DNA of 64,000 nucleotides, taken from positions 19,782-83,781 of the forward strand of contig JAJZTA010000011.1 in NCBI GenBank assembly GCA_021849295.1, read 5' to 3'. Position 1 is the first letter of the stretch. Each line of letters opens with the position of its first letter. Below the pieces are notes generated by a model. The model saw only the letters and a list, made by a program, of their open reading frames with translations. It did not search any database and was not told the DNA's origin. Made by a program: the position numbers and the translations under genes. Below are positions 36,099 to 45,301 of this stretch, one piece after another. Source of the stretch: Pseudomonadota bacterium (GTDB lineage Bacteria; Pseudomonadota; Alphaproteobacteria; Micavibrionales; UBA2020).

Positions 36099-36584
36099 AT
36101 GACAAACACGTTCGACTTTTCACCCTTATTCCGTTCCACCATCGGCTTTGACAGGCTTTCGCGCCTGCTCGAAGCGGGTATGCTTGGCGAGCAGGGCGCA
36201 GCCTATCCGCCCTACAACATCGTCAAGCTGGACGAGGACAACTACGGCATCACCATGGCGGTCGCCGGCTTCACCGAGGAGGACCTCGAGATCACCGCGC
36301 GTGAAAACCAGCTGATCGTCTCCGGCAAAACCGCGGTCGGAAACGTTCCCGAAGGCGCGGTGTATCTCCACCGCGGCATCGCGGAGCGGGCGTTCGAACG
36401 CCGCTTCCAGCTCGCCGACCATATCCGCGTCACCGGCGCCCAGATGCAAAACGGCCTGCTGACCATCTCTCTGGTGCGCGAAATACCGGAGCAGATGAAG
36501 CCGCGCAAGATCGAGATCTCGTCCGGCGAGAAAGGCAAAGACAAGGCGAAGCTGAAGACCATCACCGGTCAGCGCAGCGCCTAA
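36099..36584 (+). CDS. Small heat-shock protein, Hsp20/IbpA family
   Basis: 161 residues. Start MTNTFDFSPLFRSTIGFDRL matches class A bacterial small heat-shock proteins. The alpha-crystallin domain spans ~35-135 (ITMAVAGFTEEDLEITAREN, YLHRGIAERAFERRFQLADH, NGLLTISLVREIPEQMKPRK). It is an ATP-independent holdase in the cytoplasm. The leader carries a ROSE-like thermometer, so expression should rise on heating. Confidence 0.95.
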   Translation: MTNTFDFSPLFRSTIGFDRLSRLLEAGMLGEQGAAYPPYNIVKLDEDNYGITMAVAGFTEEDLEITARENQLIVSGKTAVGNVPEGAVYLHRGIAERAFERRFQLADHIRVTGAQMQNGLLTISLVREIPEQMKPRKIEISSGEKGKDKAKLKTITGQRSA

Positions 36585-36607
36585 ACAGACTATACCTGAC
36601 GTAACGG

Positions 36608-36636
36608 AAAGGCCGCTCTTTCAAAGGGCGGTCTTT
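36608..36636. terminator. Hairpin terminator between hsp20 and the ankyrin gene
   Basis: AAAGGCCGCTCTTT pairs with AAAGGGCGGTCTTT (two G-U pairs) around a single central base. A/T ends on both sides make it usable for both convergent genes. Confidence 0.65.
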
Positions 36637-36651
36637 TCGCGTCTACATCCT

Positions 36652-37278
36652 TCAGGGAGAAGGTGGCGGCGTATTGGGCTTTTCTTTCGGATGCGGATTG
36701 GGTGTCTGGACCATCTGCTGCGACAAATAGGCGCCCAGCACGCGATGATCGTTGAGGAAGGCATAATATTCCGGCGTGCGCTTCCACCTGTCTTTCGTGA
36801 GGACATCCGCCCCTTTGTCGACCAGACGCCGCGCCAGCGCGTCGTCGCCGCGCTTCGCCGCATAGTGCAACGCCGTCAGTTTGTAGTTATCCGTGGCCGT
36901 GACGTCCGCGCCTTTGTCGATCAGCAGCATGGCAACGGCTGTGTATTTGCGCTGCGCGGCGATGAGCAGCGGCGTGGTGCCTATGTAATCGCTAAAGCCA
37001 AAACTGCCGTTGACGCCTGCGACCCGCGCGTTGACGCGCGCGCCCTTGTCCAGCAGCACGCGCACGGCTTCGAGATTGTTGGCCAGAACGGCGTAATAGA
37101 GCGGCGTGCGCCCGCCGTTGAGATCGTTGACGTTGGCGCCATCGGCAACGAACTTTTCGATATCCTCGCGCTTGCCGCTCCCGCAGGCCTCCAGAAAATC
37201 CTGCCGGAACTTTTCCTGCTTCTTCTTCAGCTCCTTCGCGCGGGCTTTTTCTTTGTCTCTGTGAAAAAACATCTCCAC
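36652..37278 (-). CDS. Ankyrin-repeat protein
   Basis: 208 residues, no signal peptide. The N-terminus is a charged helix (HRDKEKARAKELKKKQEKF). Four ankyrin repeats follow: DIEKFVADGANVN, then GGRTPLYYAVLANNLEAVRVL with LLDKGARVN, then GTTPLLIAAQRKYTAVAMLL with IDKGADV, then KLTALHYAAKRGDDALARRL with VDKGADV. The C-terminus is Pro-rich. Ankyrin proteins bind other proteins; no partner is implied by the neighbours. Confidence 0.9.
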   Translation of the reverse strand: MEMFFHRDKEKARAKELKKKQEKFRQDFLEACGSGKREDIEKFVADGANVNDLNGGRTPLYYAVLANNLEAVRVLLDKGARVNARVAGVNGSFGFSDYIGTTPLLIAAQRKYTAVAMLLIDKGADVTATDNYKLTALHYAAKRGDDALARRLVDKGADVLTKDRWKRTPEYYAFLNDHRVLGAYLSQQMVQTPNPHPKEKPNTPPPSP

Positions 37279-37438
37279 CTCCTTCGGGACGCAACGTCAG
37301 GCAGTATAAACCGGCGGCGATTCTGTTTTATGGCAAAGCATATGCCAAAAAATGATTTTAATACCGGCGACTCCGTATAGAATTGTCGACAGTATACAAA
37401 AGCAATCGGCGTATGGAAACAACCCTCGCGAGGTTTTA

Positions 37439-38131
37439 ATGGAACTTTACAGTTATTACCGCTCGTCCGCTTCCTACCGCGTGCGCATCGCGCTCAATAT
37501 CAAGGGGCTGGACTATCATTACCATGGGATCCATCTGGTCAAGAACGGCGGCGAGCAGCATACGCCGGAATACAAGGCCCTCAACCCGCAGGAACAGGTG
37601 CCGACGCTGATCGACGGCGACTTCACCCTGACGCAGTCGATGGCCATTCTCGAATATCTCGAGGAGAAATATCCGCAGCCGGCCATTCTGCCCAAAGGGC
37701 TGGAAGAACGCGCCTACGTGCGGCAGCTGGCGCAAATCTGCGTCGCCGACATCCATCCGGTCAACAATTTGAAGATTCTCATGCACCTCTCCGGCGAGTT
37801 CGGTATCACGCAGAACCAGAAAATGGACTGGTACCACAAATGGATCCGCCTCGGCTTTAACGCCACCGAAACGCTGCTGGAAAGAAGCCCCTTCCGCACC
37901 GGCGCCTATTGCTGCGGCGACACTGTGACGATGGCCGACATGTGCCTCGTCCCGCAGGTCTATAATGCGCGGCGCTACGACATGGACATGACGGCATGGC
38001 CGCTGATCTCGGAGATCGAGCAAGCCTGCCTCAAACTGGAAACATTCATCTCCGCATCACCGGAAAAGCAGCCGGACACGCCGGAAGATCACAGCGCCCC
38101 CTTCATGAAAGGACTGGTTTCAAATGGATAA
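37439..38131 (+). CDS. maiA: Maleylacetoacetate isomerase (zeta-class glutathione transferase)
   Basis: 230 residues from ATG 37439. The motif YYRSSASYRVRIALNIKGL at the N-terminus holds the SSxSxRVR glutathione-active site of zeta-class enzymes, and NPQEQVPTL follows. MaiA converts maleylacetoacetate to fumarylacetoacetate in tyrosine degradation. The gene overlaps phhA by eight bases. Adjacent phhA makes the catabolic role convincing; hmgA and fahA are not in the window. Confidence 0.92.
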   Translation: MELYSYYRSSASYRVRIALNIKGLDYHYHGIHLVKNGGEQHTPEYKALNPQEQVPTLIDGDFTLTQSMAILEYLEEKYPQPAILPKGLEERAYVRQLAQICVADIHPVNNLKILMHLSGEFGITQNQKMDWYHKWIRLGFNATETLLERSPFRTGAYCCGDTVTMADMCLVPQVYNARRYDMDMTAWPLISEIEQACLKLETFISASPEKQPDTPEDHSAPFMKGLVSNG

Positions 38132-39026
38132 AGGCATAGGCTCGGCACAACACTTTACGGCGGGAGACGGCTGGACTTCCGGCGATCTCGATTTCTTCAC
38201 CGTGCCGCAGAAAGCATTCACCAAAGAAGAACACGACGTCTGGCGCGCGCTCTACAAGCGGCAACTGGACGTTCTGCCCGGCCGCGCCATCAGCCTTTTC
38301 ATGGACAGCCTCTCGACACTCGGCATCAGCCAGGAAAAGGTGCCGGATTTCCACGACGTGAACGAGATCCTCATGAAACGCACCGGCTGGCAGGTCGTCG
38401 CCGTTCCGGGCCTGATCCCCGACGAGCCGTTCTTCGAGCTGCTCGCCAACCGCCGCTTTCCCGCCGGCAACTTCATCCGCACCAAAGAGCAGATGGACTA
38501 CATTCAGGAGCCGGATGTGTTCCACGACCTTTTCGGACACGTGCCGATTCTGGCCGACCCGACCTTCGCCGACTACATGGAGGCCTACGGCAAGGGTGGC
38601 CTGAAAGCCGCCAAGTTCGGCACCATCGACAATCTGGCGCGGCTTTACTGGTACACGGTCGAGTTCGGCCTCATCAAGGAGCCTGCGGGCTTGCGCATTT
38701 ACGGCGCGGGCATCCTCTCCTCGCCGACTGAATCTGTTTTCTCCCTCGACGACCCCTCGCCGCACCGCATCGGCTTCGACCTGAAGCGCGTCCTGCGCAC
38801 GCACTTCCAGATCGACGACTTTCAGGACAACTATTTTGTCATCGACAGCTTCCAGTCTCTGTTCGACGCGACGCTGGCAGACTTCGCGCCCATCTATAAA
38901 GAAGTCAAGGACGCGCCCGTCATCATGCCGGGCGAGCTCGCCGAAGGCGATACCGTGCTGCACAAGGGCACGGGCGTTTACGCTGCCGCGGCGGCGAAAC
39001 GCCGCGCCGAAAGAGCAAAAAAATGA
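38124..39026 (+). CDS. phhA: Phenylalanine-4-hydroxylase
   Basis: 300 residues. The non-haem iron ligands are His 134 and His 139 (FHDLFGH) and Glu 180 (YWYTVEF), as in bacterial PhhA. Monomeric bacterial enzymes lack the regulatory domain, as here. PhhA uses tetrahydropterin and O2 to make tyrosine from phenylalanine. It overlaps maiA by eight bases and the next response-regulator gene by four (ATGA). Confidence 0.95.
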   Translation: MDKGIGSAQHFTAGDGWTSGDLDFFTVPQKAFTKEEHDVWRALYKRQLDVLPGRAISLFMDSLSTLGISQEKVPDFHDVNEILMKRTGWQVVAVPGLIPDEPFFELLANRRFPAGNFIRTKEQMDYIQEPDVFHDLFGHVPILADPTFADYMEAYGKGGLKAAKFGTIDNLARLYWYTVEFGLIKEPAGLRIYGAGILSSPTESVFSLDDPSPHRIGFDLKRVLRTHFQIDDFQDNYFVIDSFQSLFDATLADFAPIYKEVKDAPVIMPGELAEGDTVLHKGTGVYAAAAAKRRAERAKK

Positions 39027-39706
39027 AACTGCTGCTTGTTGAGGACGATGAAAGCCACGCGCAGTTCATTCTGGGCGGCCTGCGCGAGGCTGGACATACC
39101 GCCGACCACGCCAAGGACGGCATGGACGGATTGTTCCTCGCCACGGAAGAAAAATACGACGTCATGATCGTCGACCGCATGGTGCCCAAGCTCGACGGGC
39201 TCGCCATCATTCAGGCCCTGCGCGCCAGCGGCAACAAGACGCCGGTGCTGATTTTGAGCTCGCTCGCCAAAGTCGAGGAGCGCATCAAGGGGCTGAAGGC
39301 GGGCGGCGACGACTATCTCACCAAACCGTTCGAGTTCGGGGAATTGCTGGCGCGCATCGAGGCGCTGGTGCGGCGCGGAAACAGCGAGCAGTCCGAGCAA
39401 ACCACCCTCGCGCTCGACGATCTTGAAATGAACCTGCTCACCCGCGAAGTGAAGCGCGCCGGCACCTCCATCGACCTGCAGAACAAAGAGTTCCGCCTGC
39501 TCGAGTTCCTGCTCCGCCGCCCAGATCAAGTGGTGACGCGCACCATGCTGCTGGAAGGCGTGTGGGATTTCCACTTCAGCCCCAATACCAACCTCATCGA
39601 CGCGCAAATGTCCAAGCTGCGGCAGAAAGTAGACAAGGACTTCAAGAAGCAGCTCATCCACACGGTGCGCGGCGCCGGATACAAAATCAGTGCCAAGCAG
39701 GATTAA
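39023..39706 (+). CDS. OmpR-family response regulator
   Basis: 227 residues. Receiver domain with the acidic pair ED at 7-8, phosphoacceptor Asp 51 (MIVDRMVPK) and Lys ~104 (YLTKPFEF); winged-helix DNA-binding domain in the C-terminal half (EFRLLEFLLRRPDQVVTRTM). It overlaps phhA by four bases and the histidine kinase by 17, so all are one transcript. Its targets are unknown; the aromatic catabolism genes upstream are candidates by position only. Confidence 0.93.
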   Translation: MKLLLVEDDESHAQFILGGLREAGHTADHAKDGMDGLFLATEEKYDVMIVDRMVPKLDGLAIIQALRASGNKTPVLILSSLAKVEERIKGLKAGGDDYLTKPFEFGELLARIEALVRRGNSEQSEQTTLALDDLEMNLLTREVKRAGTSIDLQNKEFRLLEFLLRRPDQVVTRTMLLEGVWDFHFSPNTNLIDAQMSKLRQKVDKDFKKQLIHTVRGAGYKISAKQD

Positions 39707-41072
39707 AAACTTTTTTCTGTCGTTCTCTTTCCGCGCGGGCGCCGTCTTCTTCATCGCGCTCTGCACCACGCTCGTGGGCCTGCGCATACAGACCTATTAC
39801 CGCTCGCTCTATATGTCCTATGCCGACGTCCGCGCCCGCATCGACGCCCACGCCTCGGACATCGACCAGGGCATCTCGCGCTACGGCGCGAGGTACGCCA
39901 AGTATCTCGTCCACGCCATCTTGCAGGACACCTCGGACAAACGCCTCTATCTGCTCTTCAAGGACGGAAAAAACCTGACGGGAAACCTGCCCGCATGGCC
40001 GCCGGAGGTCGACCCGAAAGCGACATGGCAGGACACCTTCATCGCGCAACCCGACGGATCGCCGCCGCTGCACCTGCTCATCAGAATCACCACATACAAA
40101 CACAGGCGCTACGTGCTGCTCACCGGCTACAACCTGCAACGCGTCGACATATTGCGCAGCGCGCTGCTGCGCGTCGCCATCAGCAACGTTCTTTTGTCGC
40201 TGTTCATGTCCTTTCTCATCAGTATCATCGTCGTATGGCTGATCAACCGTTACCTGCAGGGCATCAACCGCGTGGCGGGCCGCGTGATGGGCGGACAGCT
40301 GCAGACCCGCGTGCCGGTCAGCGGCACCGGAGACCAGTTCGACAAGCTCAGCGCCAACATCAACGGCATGCTCGACTGGATCGTGGTGCTGCTCGGCACG
40401 GTGCGTGATTCGACCAACGCCATCGCCCACGACATGCGCACGCCTTTGTCCCGCCACAGGCTGGAATTGAGCGCGCTCGCCGACGACCCCGCCCTTCCTG
40501 AAAAGACGCGGGAGAAGATCGCCGCCGCCGTGACGCGCGTCGATGATATCGTCGAGATGTTCGACGACATTCTCTCCATCGCCCGCGCGGAATCGCGCTC
40601 CGGCGCCGAGCTGTTCGCGCCGTTCGACATCGCCGAAACGGTCAGCGACGTCATCGAGTTCTATGCGGCGCTGATCGAGGAAAAATCCCTGTCGCTCGCC
40701 ACCGACCTGCCGGCCTGGCCGGTAAAAATGACGGGCGACAAGCAGCTCATCACGCAGGCGATAGTCAATCTGCTCGACAACGCCGTCAAATATACGCCGC
40801 AAAAGGGGCATATCAGCGTCACGTTGAAGGAATCGGACGGGCGCGTCGCCATTATTATAGCCGATAACGGGCCCGGCATTCCGGCACAGTTTCTCGACAA
40901 GGCCAAGGAGCGCTTCTTCCGCGTCGACGAAAGCCGCAATACGCCCGGCACCGGCCTCGGCCTCAGTCTCGCCAACGCCGTGGCGGGGCTGCATCATGGC
41001 ACGCTTGTTCTGGAAGACAATCAGCCTGGCTTGCGCGTCACGCTTACACTGGCCAACGAGGCCGTGGAATAA
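39690..41072 (+). CDS. Membrane sensor histidine kinase
   Basis: 460 residues from a GTG start at 39690 within the response-regulator gene. Two transmembrane helices (~13-32 and ~165-190) enclose a periplasmic sensor of about 130 residues. A HAMP region follows, then the H-box AHDMRTPLSRHRLEL with the phospho-acceptor His ~250, and the ATPase motifs NLLDNAVKYT, DNGPGIP and GTGLGLSLA. The EnvZ/TctE-like layout pairs with the preceding regulator. The sensed signal is unknown. Confidence 0.93.
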   Translation: MPSRIKNFFLSFSFRAGAVFFIALCTTLVGLRIQTYYRSLYMSYADVRARIDAHASDIDQGISRYGARYAKYLVHAILQDTSDKRLYLLFKDGKNLTGNLPAWPPEVDPKATWQDTFIAQPDGSPPLHLLIRITTYKHRRYVLLTGYNLQRVDILRSALLRVAISNVLLSLFMSFLISIIVVWLINRYLQGINRVAGRVMGGQLQTRVPVSGTGDQFDKLSANINGMLDWIVVLLGTVRDSTNAIAHDMRTPLSRHRLELSALADDPALPEKTREKIAAAVTRVDDIVEMFDDILSIARAESRSGAELFAPFDIAETVSDVIEFYAALIEEKSLSLATDLPAWPVKMTGDKQLITQAIVNLLDNAVKYTPQKGHISVTLKESDGRVAIIIADNGPGIPAQFLDKAKERFFRVDESRNTPGTGLGLSLANAVAGLHHGTLVLEDNQPGLRVTLTLANEAVE

Positions 41073-41075
41073 TCC

Positions 41076-42011
41076 TTACACCACATGGTCCGGCGCGAGC
41101 GGGCAGGCCGCGCCGCTGTCGCCCAGCTCGATCTGGATGGTCGTGTGGCCGATATTGAAATCATGCTCCAGCTCGTGCGCAAGGTTCTTTATAAAGGCGT
41201 CACCCGGATGCCCGTCCGTCATAACGAGATGCGCCGAACAGGCCGCCTCCGCCGTGTTGAGCGCCCAGATATGAAGGTCGTGCACCTCTTTCACGCCCGC
41301 GCAGGCCAGAAGCATATCCTTCACTTTCGCCGCATCGATGGACTGCGGCACGCCCTGCAGGGAAAGACTTAGGGATTCTTTAAGGATTTTGAAAGTGCTG
41401 GCCACGATCAGTCCGGAAATGACAAGGCTGGCCAGCGGGTCGAGCCGCAGCCAGTGCGTGTAAAAGATGATCGCGCCCGTCACGACGACGCCGAGCGAGA
41501 TCGCGGCGTCCGCCGCCATGTGGAGATAGGCGCTACGGACATTGAGATCGTGCTTTCGTCCGGACATGAAAAGGAATGCCGTCACGCCGTTGGCGAAAAC
41601 GCCCGCCGCCGCGACCGCCATGATCGTGACGCCGCCCGCCGTCTCCGGCTGGGCGAGACGCAGCAGCGATTCCCAGCCGATTGCGCCGACCGCCAGCAGC
41701 AGGATTACGGCATTGACCGTCGCCGCGATGATCGAAGAACCGCCGTAGCCGTACGTAAAGCGCGCCGATGGCCGCTTGCGGCTCAACAAGGCGGCGGCAA
41801 AAGCGAGAGCGAGCCCGAATACGTCGCCGGTATTGTGGCCCGCATCGGCAAGCAGGGCGAGCGAATTGGAACGCAGGCCGAAAACCACCTCCGCCACGAT
41901 AAAGGCCGTATTCAGCACAATGCCGATCAGAAAAGCGCGTCCGAAATCGGCGGGCGCGTGGTGATGGTGGCTGTGATGGTCATGGCCATGATGGTCGTGT
42001 GTGGGCGGCAT
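41076..42011 (-). CDS. Cation diffusion facilitator (CzcD/ZitB-like)
   Basis: 311 residues. The N-terminus is His/Asp-rich (HDHHGHDHHSHHHH). Six helices carry the metal-site motifs SLALLADAGHNTGD (HxxxD-type, helix II) and HMAADAAISLG (helix V, HxxxD), and the cytoplasmic domain has the VKEVHDLHIWALN signature. It exports zinc or similar divalent metals from the cytoplasm in exchange for protons. The gene is convergent with the kinase gene three bases away. Confidence 0.92.
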   Translation of the reverse strand: MPPTHDHHGHDHHSHHHHAPADFGRAFLIGIVLNTAFIVAEVVFGLRSNSLALLADAGHNTGDVFGLALAFAAALLSRKRPSARFTYGYGGSSIIAATVNAVILLLAVGAIGWESLLRLAQPETAGGVTIMAVAAAGVFANGVTAFLFMSGRKHDLNVRSAYLHMAADAAISLGVVVTGAIIFYTHWLRLDPLASLVISGLIVASTFKILKESLSLSLQGVPQSIDAAKVKDMLLACAGVKEVHDLHIWALNTAEAACSAHLVMTDGHPGDAFIKNLAHELEHDFNIGHTTIQIELGDSGAACPLAPDHVV

Positions 42012-42057
42012 AAGAAAAGCATATCACCGGCGCGGCAAATCCGCTAGAATTTTCTCC

Positions 42058-42888
42058 ATGGCGACGGTTCACCTGCACCTTATTTCCGACTCCACCGGCG
42101 GCACGCTTTCCAGCGTCGTCAAGGCCTGCCTCGCGCAGTTCGAAGGCATCGACACGGAGGAGCATTTCTGGCCGCTGGTGCGCACGCAAAAGCAATTGCA
42201 GGCCGTCTGCGCCGCCATCGGGGAAAATCCCGGCCTCGTGCTTTACACGCTGGTCGACGACGCGCTGATTGCCGCGCTGGAAAAATACTGCCGCTCGGCG
42301 GGCATTCCGGCGCTCTCCGTCCTGCAGCCGGTTTTCGAGCTGATGCGCAACGTCTTTCACAAGCAGGGCCGCGCCGAGCCGGGCTTGCAGCATAAACTGA
42401 ACGCCGAATATTTCGCGCGCATGGACGCGGTCGACTACGCGCTCCATCACGACGACGGGCAAAAAAACGACCGGAACCTCGCCGACGCCGACGTCATCCT
42501 GGTCGGCGTATCGCGCACCTCGAAAACGCCGACTTGCGTCTACCTTGCCGGCCGCGGCGTCAAGGCGGCGAACGTGCCTTACGTGCCGGGGATTCCGTTT
42601 CCCGAGACGGTATTGAACCTGAGAAAACCTTTGTTTATCGCCCTTGTCGCCGCGCCGGAGCGGCTGATCGACATCCGCCGCAACCGCCTCAAGCATCTCG
42701 GCGAAACACGCAGCACAGATTATCTCGATCCGGAAAAAGTGCAGGCGGAAACGCGCGAGGCGCGACAGTTTTACGCCCGCCGCGGCTGGCCGGTCATCGA
42801 CGTCACCCGCCGCTCGGTCGAGGAGACGGCGGCGGAAATTCTGACGCTGCTCGAACAACACCGTGCGGAGCTGAAGGGGCAGACATGA
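42058..42888 (+). CDS. ppsR: PEP synthetase/PPDK regulatory protein (DUF299 kinase-pyrophosphorylase)
   Basis: 276 residues from ATG 42058. Start HLHLISDSTGGTL and the P-loop-like VGVSRTSKTPTCVYLA identify the PpsR/PDRP family, which both phosphorylates (ADP-dependent) and dephosphorylates PEP synthetase or pyruvate phosphate dikinase. It lies immediately before aroE with a four-base overlap, a common alphaproteobacterial arrangement. Confidence 0.93.
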   Translation: MATVHLHLISDSTGGTLSSVVKACLAQFEGIDTEEHFWPLVRTQKQLQAVCAAIGENPGLVLYTLVDDALIAALEKYCRSAGIPALSVLQPVFELMRNVFHKQGRAEPGLQHKLNAEYFARMDAVDYALHHDDGQKNDRNLADADVILVGVSRTSKTPTCVYLAGRGVKAANVPYVPGIPFPETVLNLRKPLFIALVAAPERLIDIRRNRLKHLGETRSTDYLDPEKVQAETREARQFYARRGWPVIDVTRRSVEETAAEILTLLEQHRAELKGQT

Positions 42889-43691
42889 GTGTGAAGGCCT
42901 GCGTACTGGGATCGCCCGTCGGCCATTCTCTCTCGCCGAAGCTGCATAACCACTGGCTTAAAGCTTACGGCATTGACGGCAGCTATGTCGCGATGGAAAC
43001 GCCGGCGGACGCTTTGCGAGAAGTTTTGGGAGATCTTGCGCGTGTAGGTTTCGCGGGTTGCAACCTGACCCTTCCTTTAAAAGAAACCGCGCTCGGGCTC
43101 ATGGATATGCTCGATGAAAGCGCAAAAACGGCGGGTGCGGTCAACACCGTCGTTATCCGCGACGGCAAGATGACGGGATATAACAGCGACGGCTACGGCT
43201 TTGTCGAGAGCCTGAACGCGCAAGCGCCCGCGTGGAACAAACGTCATGCCGTGATCATCGGCGCGGGCGGCGCGGCGCGCGGCATCGCGGCTGCCCTGAA
43301 GGGAGAAGGTGTTCAAAAATTCGGCTTTATCTGCCGCACGCCCGCAAAGGCCGGAAAAGTCATCGATGACCTGCAACTCGATGGCGGCATCATTGCAGCG
43401 CCGCCGGACGATACCAGCCTACTGGTCAACTGCACGCCCTGCGGCATGGCTGGACAGCCGCCGCTCGGGATTGATATATCCGCCCTGCCGCCCGATGCCG
43501 CGGTCTGCGACATCGTCTACCGCCCGCTGGAAACGCCGCTGCTCGCGGCGGCGATGCGGCGCGGCTTGCAAACGGCGACGGGATTGCTCATGCTGTTGCA
43601 TCAGGGCAGGCTCGGGTTCAGGCACTGGTTCGGCACCGACCCCGCCGTCACGCCCGCACTGGAGAAAGAGATCGCCGCATGCGCAAAATGA
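42885..43691 (+). CDS. aroE: Shikimate dehydrogenase
   Basis: 268 residues from ATG 42885, overlapping ppsR (ATGA). LGSPVGHSLSPKLHN binds shikimate, NLTLPLKE holds the catalytic Lys, GAGGAARGIAAAL is the NADP-binding loop. AroE reduces 3-dehydroshikimate in aromatic amino acid synthesis. It overlaps coaE by 13 bases. Confidence 0.96.
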   Translation: MSVKACVLGSPVGHSLSPKLHNHWLKAYGIDGSYVAMETPADALREVLGDLARVGFAGCNLTLPLKETALGLMDMLDESAKTAGAVNTVVIRDGKMTGYNSDGYGFVESLNAQAPAWNKRHAVIIGAGGAARGIAAALKGEGVQKFGFICRTPAKAGKVIDDLQLDGGIIAAPPDDTSLLVNCTPCGMAGQPPLGIDISALPPDAAVCDIVYRPLETPLLAAAMRRGLQTATGLLMLLHQGRLGFRHWFGTDPAVTPALEKEIAACAK

Positions 43692-44293
43692 CCGTCATTG
43701 GCCTTACCGGATCGATTGGCATGGGAAAGACGACTGCCGCCGAAGCCTTTCGCGAGATGGGTATTCCCGTGCACGACGCCGATGCCGCCGTTCATGCGCT
43801 GCTGGCAGCGGGCGGCGCGGGTGTGGAGGCGGTTGGCGCGGCTTTTCCTGCCTCTTTAAAAACAGACGGTGACAAAATTTATATCGACCGCAAGGCGCTC
43901 GGACAGATCGTGTTCGGCGACGCGGCGGAAAAGAAAAATCTCGAAGACATCCTGCATCCCATGGTGCGCGCGGCGAGCGACGCCTTCGTTTCCGCCATGC
44001 GCGAAAAGGGGCATGACCTTATCGTGCTGGACATTCCCCTCCTGTTCGAGACCGGCGGTGAAAAACGCGTCGACGTCACGCTGTGCGTCACCGCGCCGCC
44101 GGACGTGCAACGTGCGCGGGTGCTGGCGCGCGGCGGCATGACGGAAGACAGATTCGCGCGCATCCTCGCAGGCCAAATGCCCGACGCCGAAAAGCGCGCG
44201 CGCGCCGACTATGTCGTCACCACCGACAAAGGCCACGACGACATGCGCCGGCAGATCGCGGAGATCGTCGGAAAGATTCGTTCAGAATCGTAA
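43679..44293 (+). CDS. coaE: Dephospho-CoA kinase
   Basis: 204 residues. P-loop GLTGSIGMGKTT at residues 8-19, DADAAVH at ~34, and the CoA-binding and lid segments VLDIPLLFE and RARADYVV. CoaE phosphorylates dephospho-CoA as the last step of CoA synthesis. The ppsR-aroE-coaE order with overlaps is a classic alphaproteobacterial cluster; dnaQ, often next, is absent here. Confidence 0.96.
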   Translation: MRKMTVIGLTGSIGMGKTTAAEAFREMGIPVHDADAAVHALLAAGGAGVEAVGAAFPASLKTDGDKIYIDRKALGQIVFGDAAEKKNLEDILHPMVRAASDAFVSAMREKGHDLIVLDIPLLFETGGEKRVDVTLCVTAPPDVQRARVLARGGMTEDRFARILAGQMPDAEKRARADYVVTTDKGHDDMRRQIAEIVGKIRSES

Positions 44294-44442
44294 CCGTGCC
44301 CCCTTTTGATCCGTTTCTTTTATAAATTATGTTAAATATAAAGACCCTCTTTGCAGAGAAAACAGCCCATTTCCAAGGTGATAGTCAAAAGCGCTTGATT
44401 TCACTTTGCGATAAGGCTAAATAAGTGCACCTCGACCTGTAT

Positions 44443-44518
44443 GTTCCCTTCGTCTAGAGGCCTAGGACACGTCCCTTTCACGGATGTAACGGGGGTTCGA
44501 ATCCCCCAGGGAACGCCA
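44443..44518 (+). tRNA. tRNA-Glu (anticodon TTC)
   Basis: All four arms fold: acceptor GTTCCCT with AGGGAAC, anticodon stem CGTCC/GGATG around the loop CTTTCAC (anticodon TTC), T arm with GGTTCGAATCC, and an encoded CCA end. The D-arm contains the usual TAGAGGCCTAGGA. It starts 149 bases after coaE. Confidence 0.97.
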
Positions 44519-44631
44519 ATTATTTCAAAGACTTAATAGATTAAAAATCCGCGCCAGAAAGTTCATGCTTAACTCATGCTTAATCTGTGGCGTCGAAAAT
44601 GCCTTTTTATCAAGGCAAAAAATCTATGGAA

Positions 44632-45200
44632 TCAGCCAGCGCAAAGCCTACTTTCCTCGCGCGCGTATTGCTCTGGAAACCTCCTTTTATCTGTGCTCAT
44701 CTCCGACTGAACCTTGTTTAAAACTCCAATAAGCTCTTCTAAATCACCCTCTATAACGGAAGAACGGCGGATAATAAAAGCGCCTTCGTCTAACAGAATT
44801 AAAACATGCGTAGGAAATTCTACAATTTGTTTTAGGCTGGAAACCTTAAGCGAAACATCCTTCTCCAGCGCCTTATCATCCACAGGTAAAAATGTTTTTT
44901 CACGCAAGACACTCTCATGCAACTCGATAATATGTTTGCCTAAATTTCCCGGCTCTATCGTTTTACGCACAATTTTTAGACGTGCCTTTCTTACAACCCA
45001 TGGATAACTGATAAAGGATGTTACAGGATCATAGAATACAAACAGCGGGCTAAAAAACTCTACAGCTACAGCATAAGTAACTACTGCCTACATTGTAGAT
45101 AAAGCAAATCTGCGTAGCCCAAATTTACGTTTATAACTCGGGGAAAGTTTTAAACACCACTCCAAACATCCTCGATTTCTGATGAGTAAACAAGCTTCAT
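44632..45200 (-). pseudogene. YcxB-like membrane protein, decayed
   Basis: A readable frame from about 45165 to the stop at 44632 encodes two hydrophobic segments (VVTYAVAVEFFSPLFVF, then FYDPVTSFISYPW) and a C-terminal part (KVSSLKQIVEFPTHVLILLD, then EGAFIIRRSSVIEGDLEELI) that matches the YcxB-like pattern. It is interrupted in frame by TAG at 45088-45090. The likely start ATG 45200 (MKLVYSSEIEDV) is in another frame, so a shift also lies near 45150. Two lesions indicate a pseudogene. The longest intact piece, from a GTG at 44970, is 112 residues. The region is AT-rich. Confidence 0.65.
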
Positions 45201-45301
45201 TTATAGTTGCCTTTCAGCGGTTCTCATTTGTCCCGCAAAAGTCTTTATTGGCAAGAGCATAAAAAACAATGTTATGCAGTACCATCTCTTAAAAAATGAG
45301 A

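Noticed and set aside
44443..44518. tRNA-Glu as the integration site of the AT-rich region to its right
   Set aside because: I could not find an integrase gene or a repeat of the tRNA 3' end nearby.
44970..45301. Independent small gene near the tRNA
   Set aside because: Coding signal continues the YcxB-like frame through the TAG; no separate start, motif or ribosome-binding site supports another gene.
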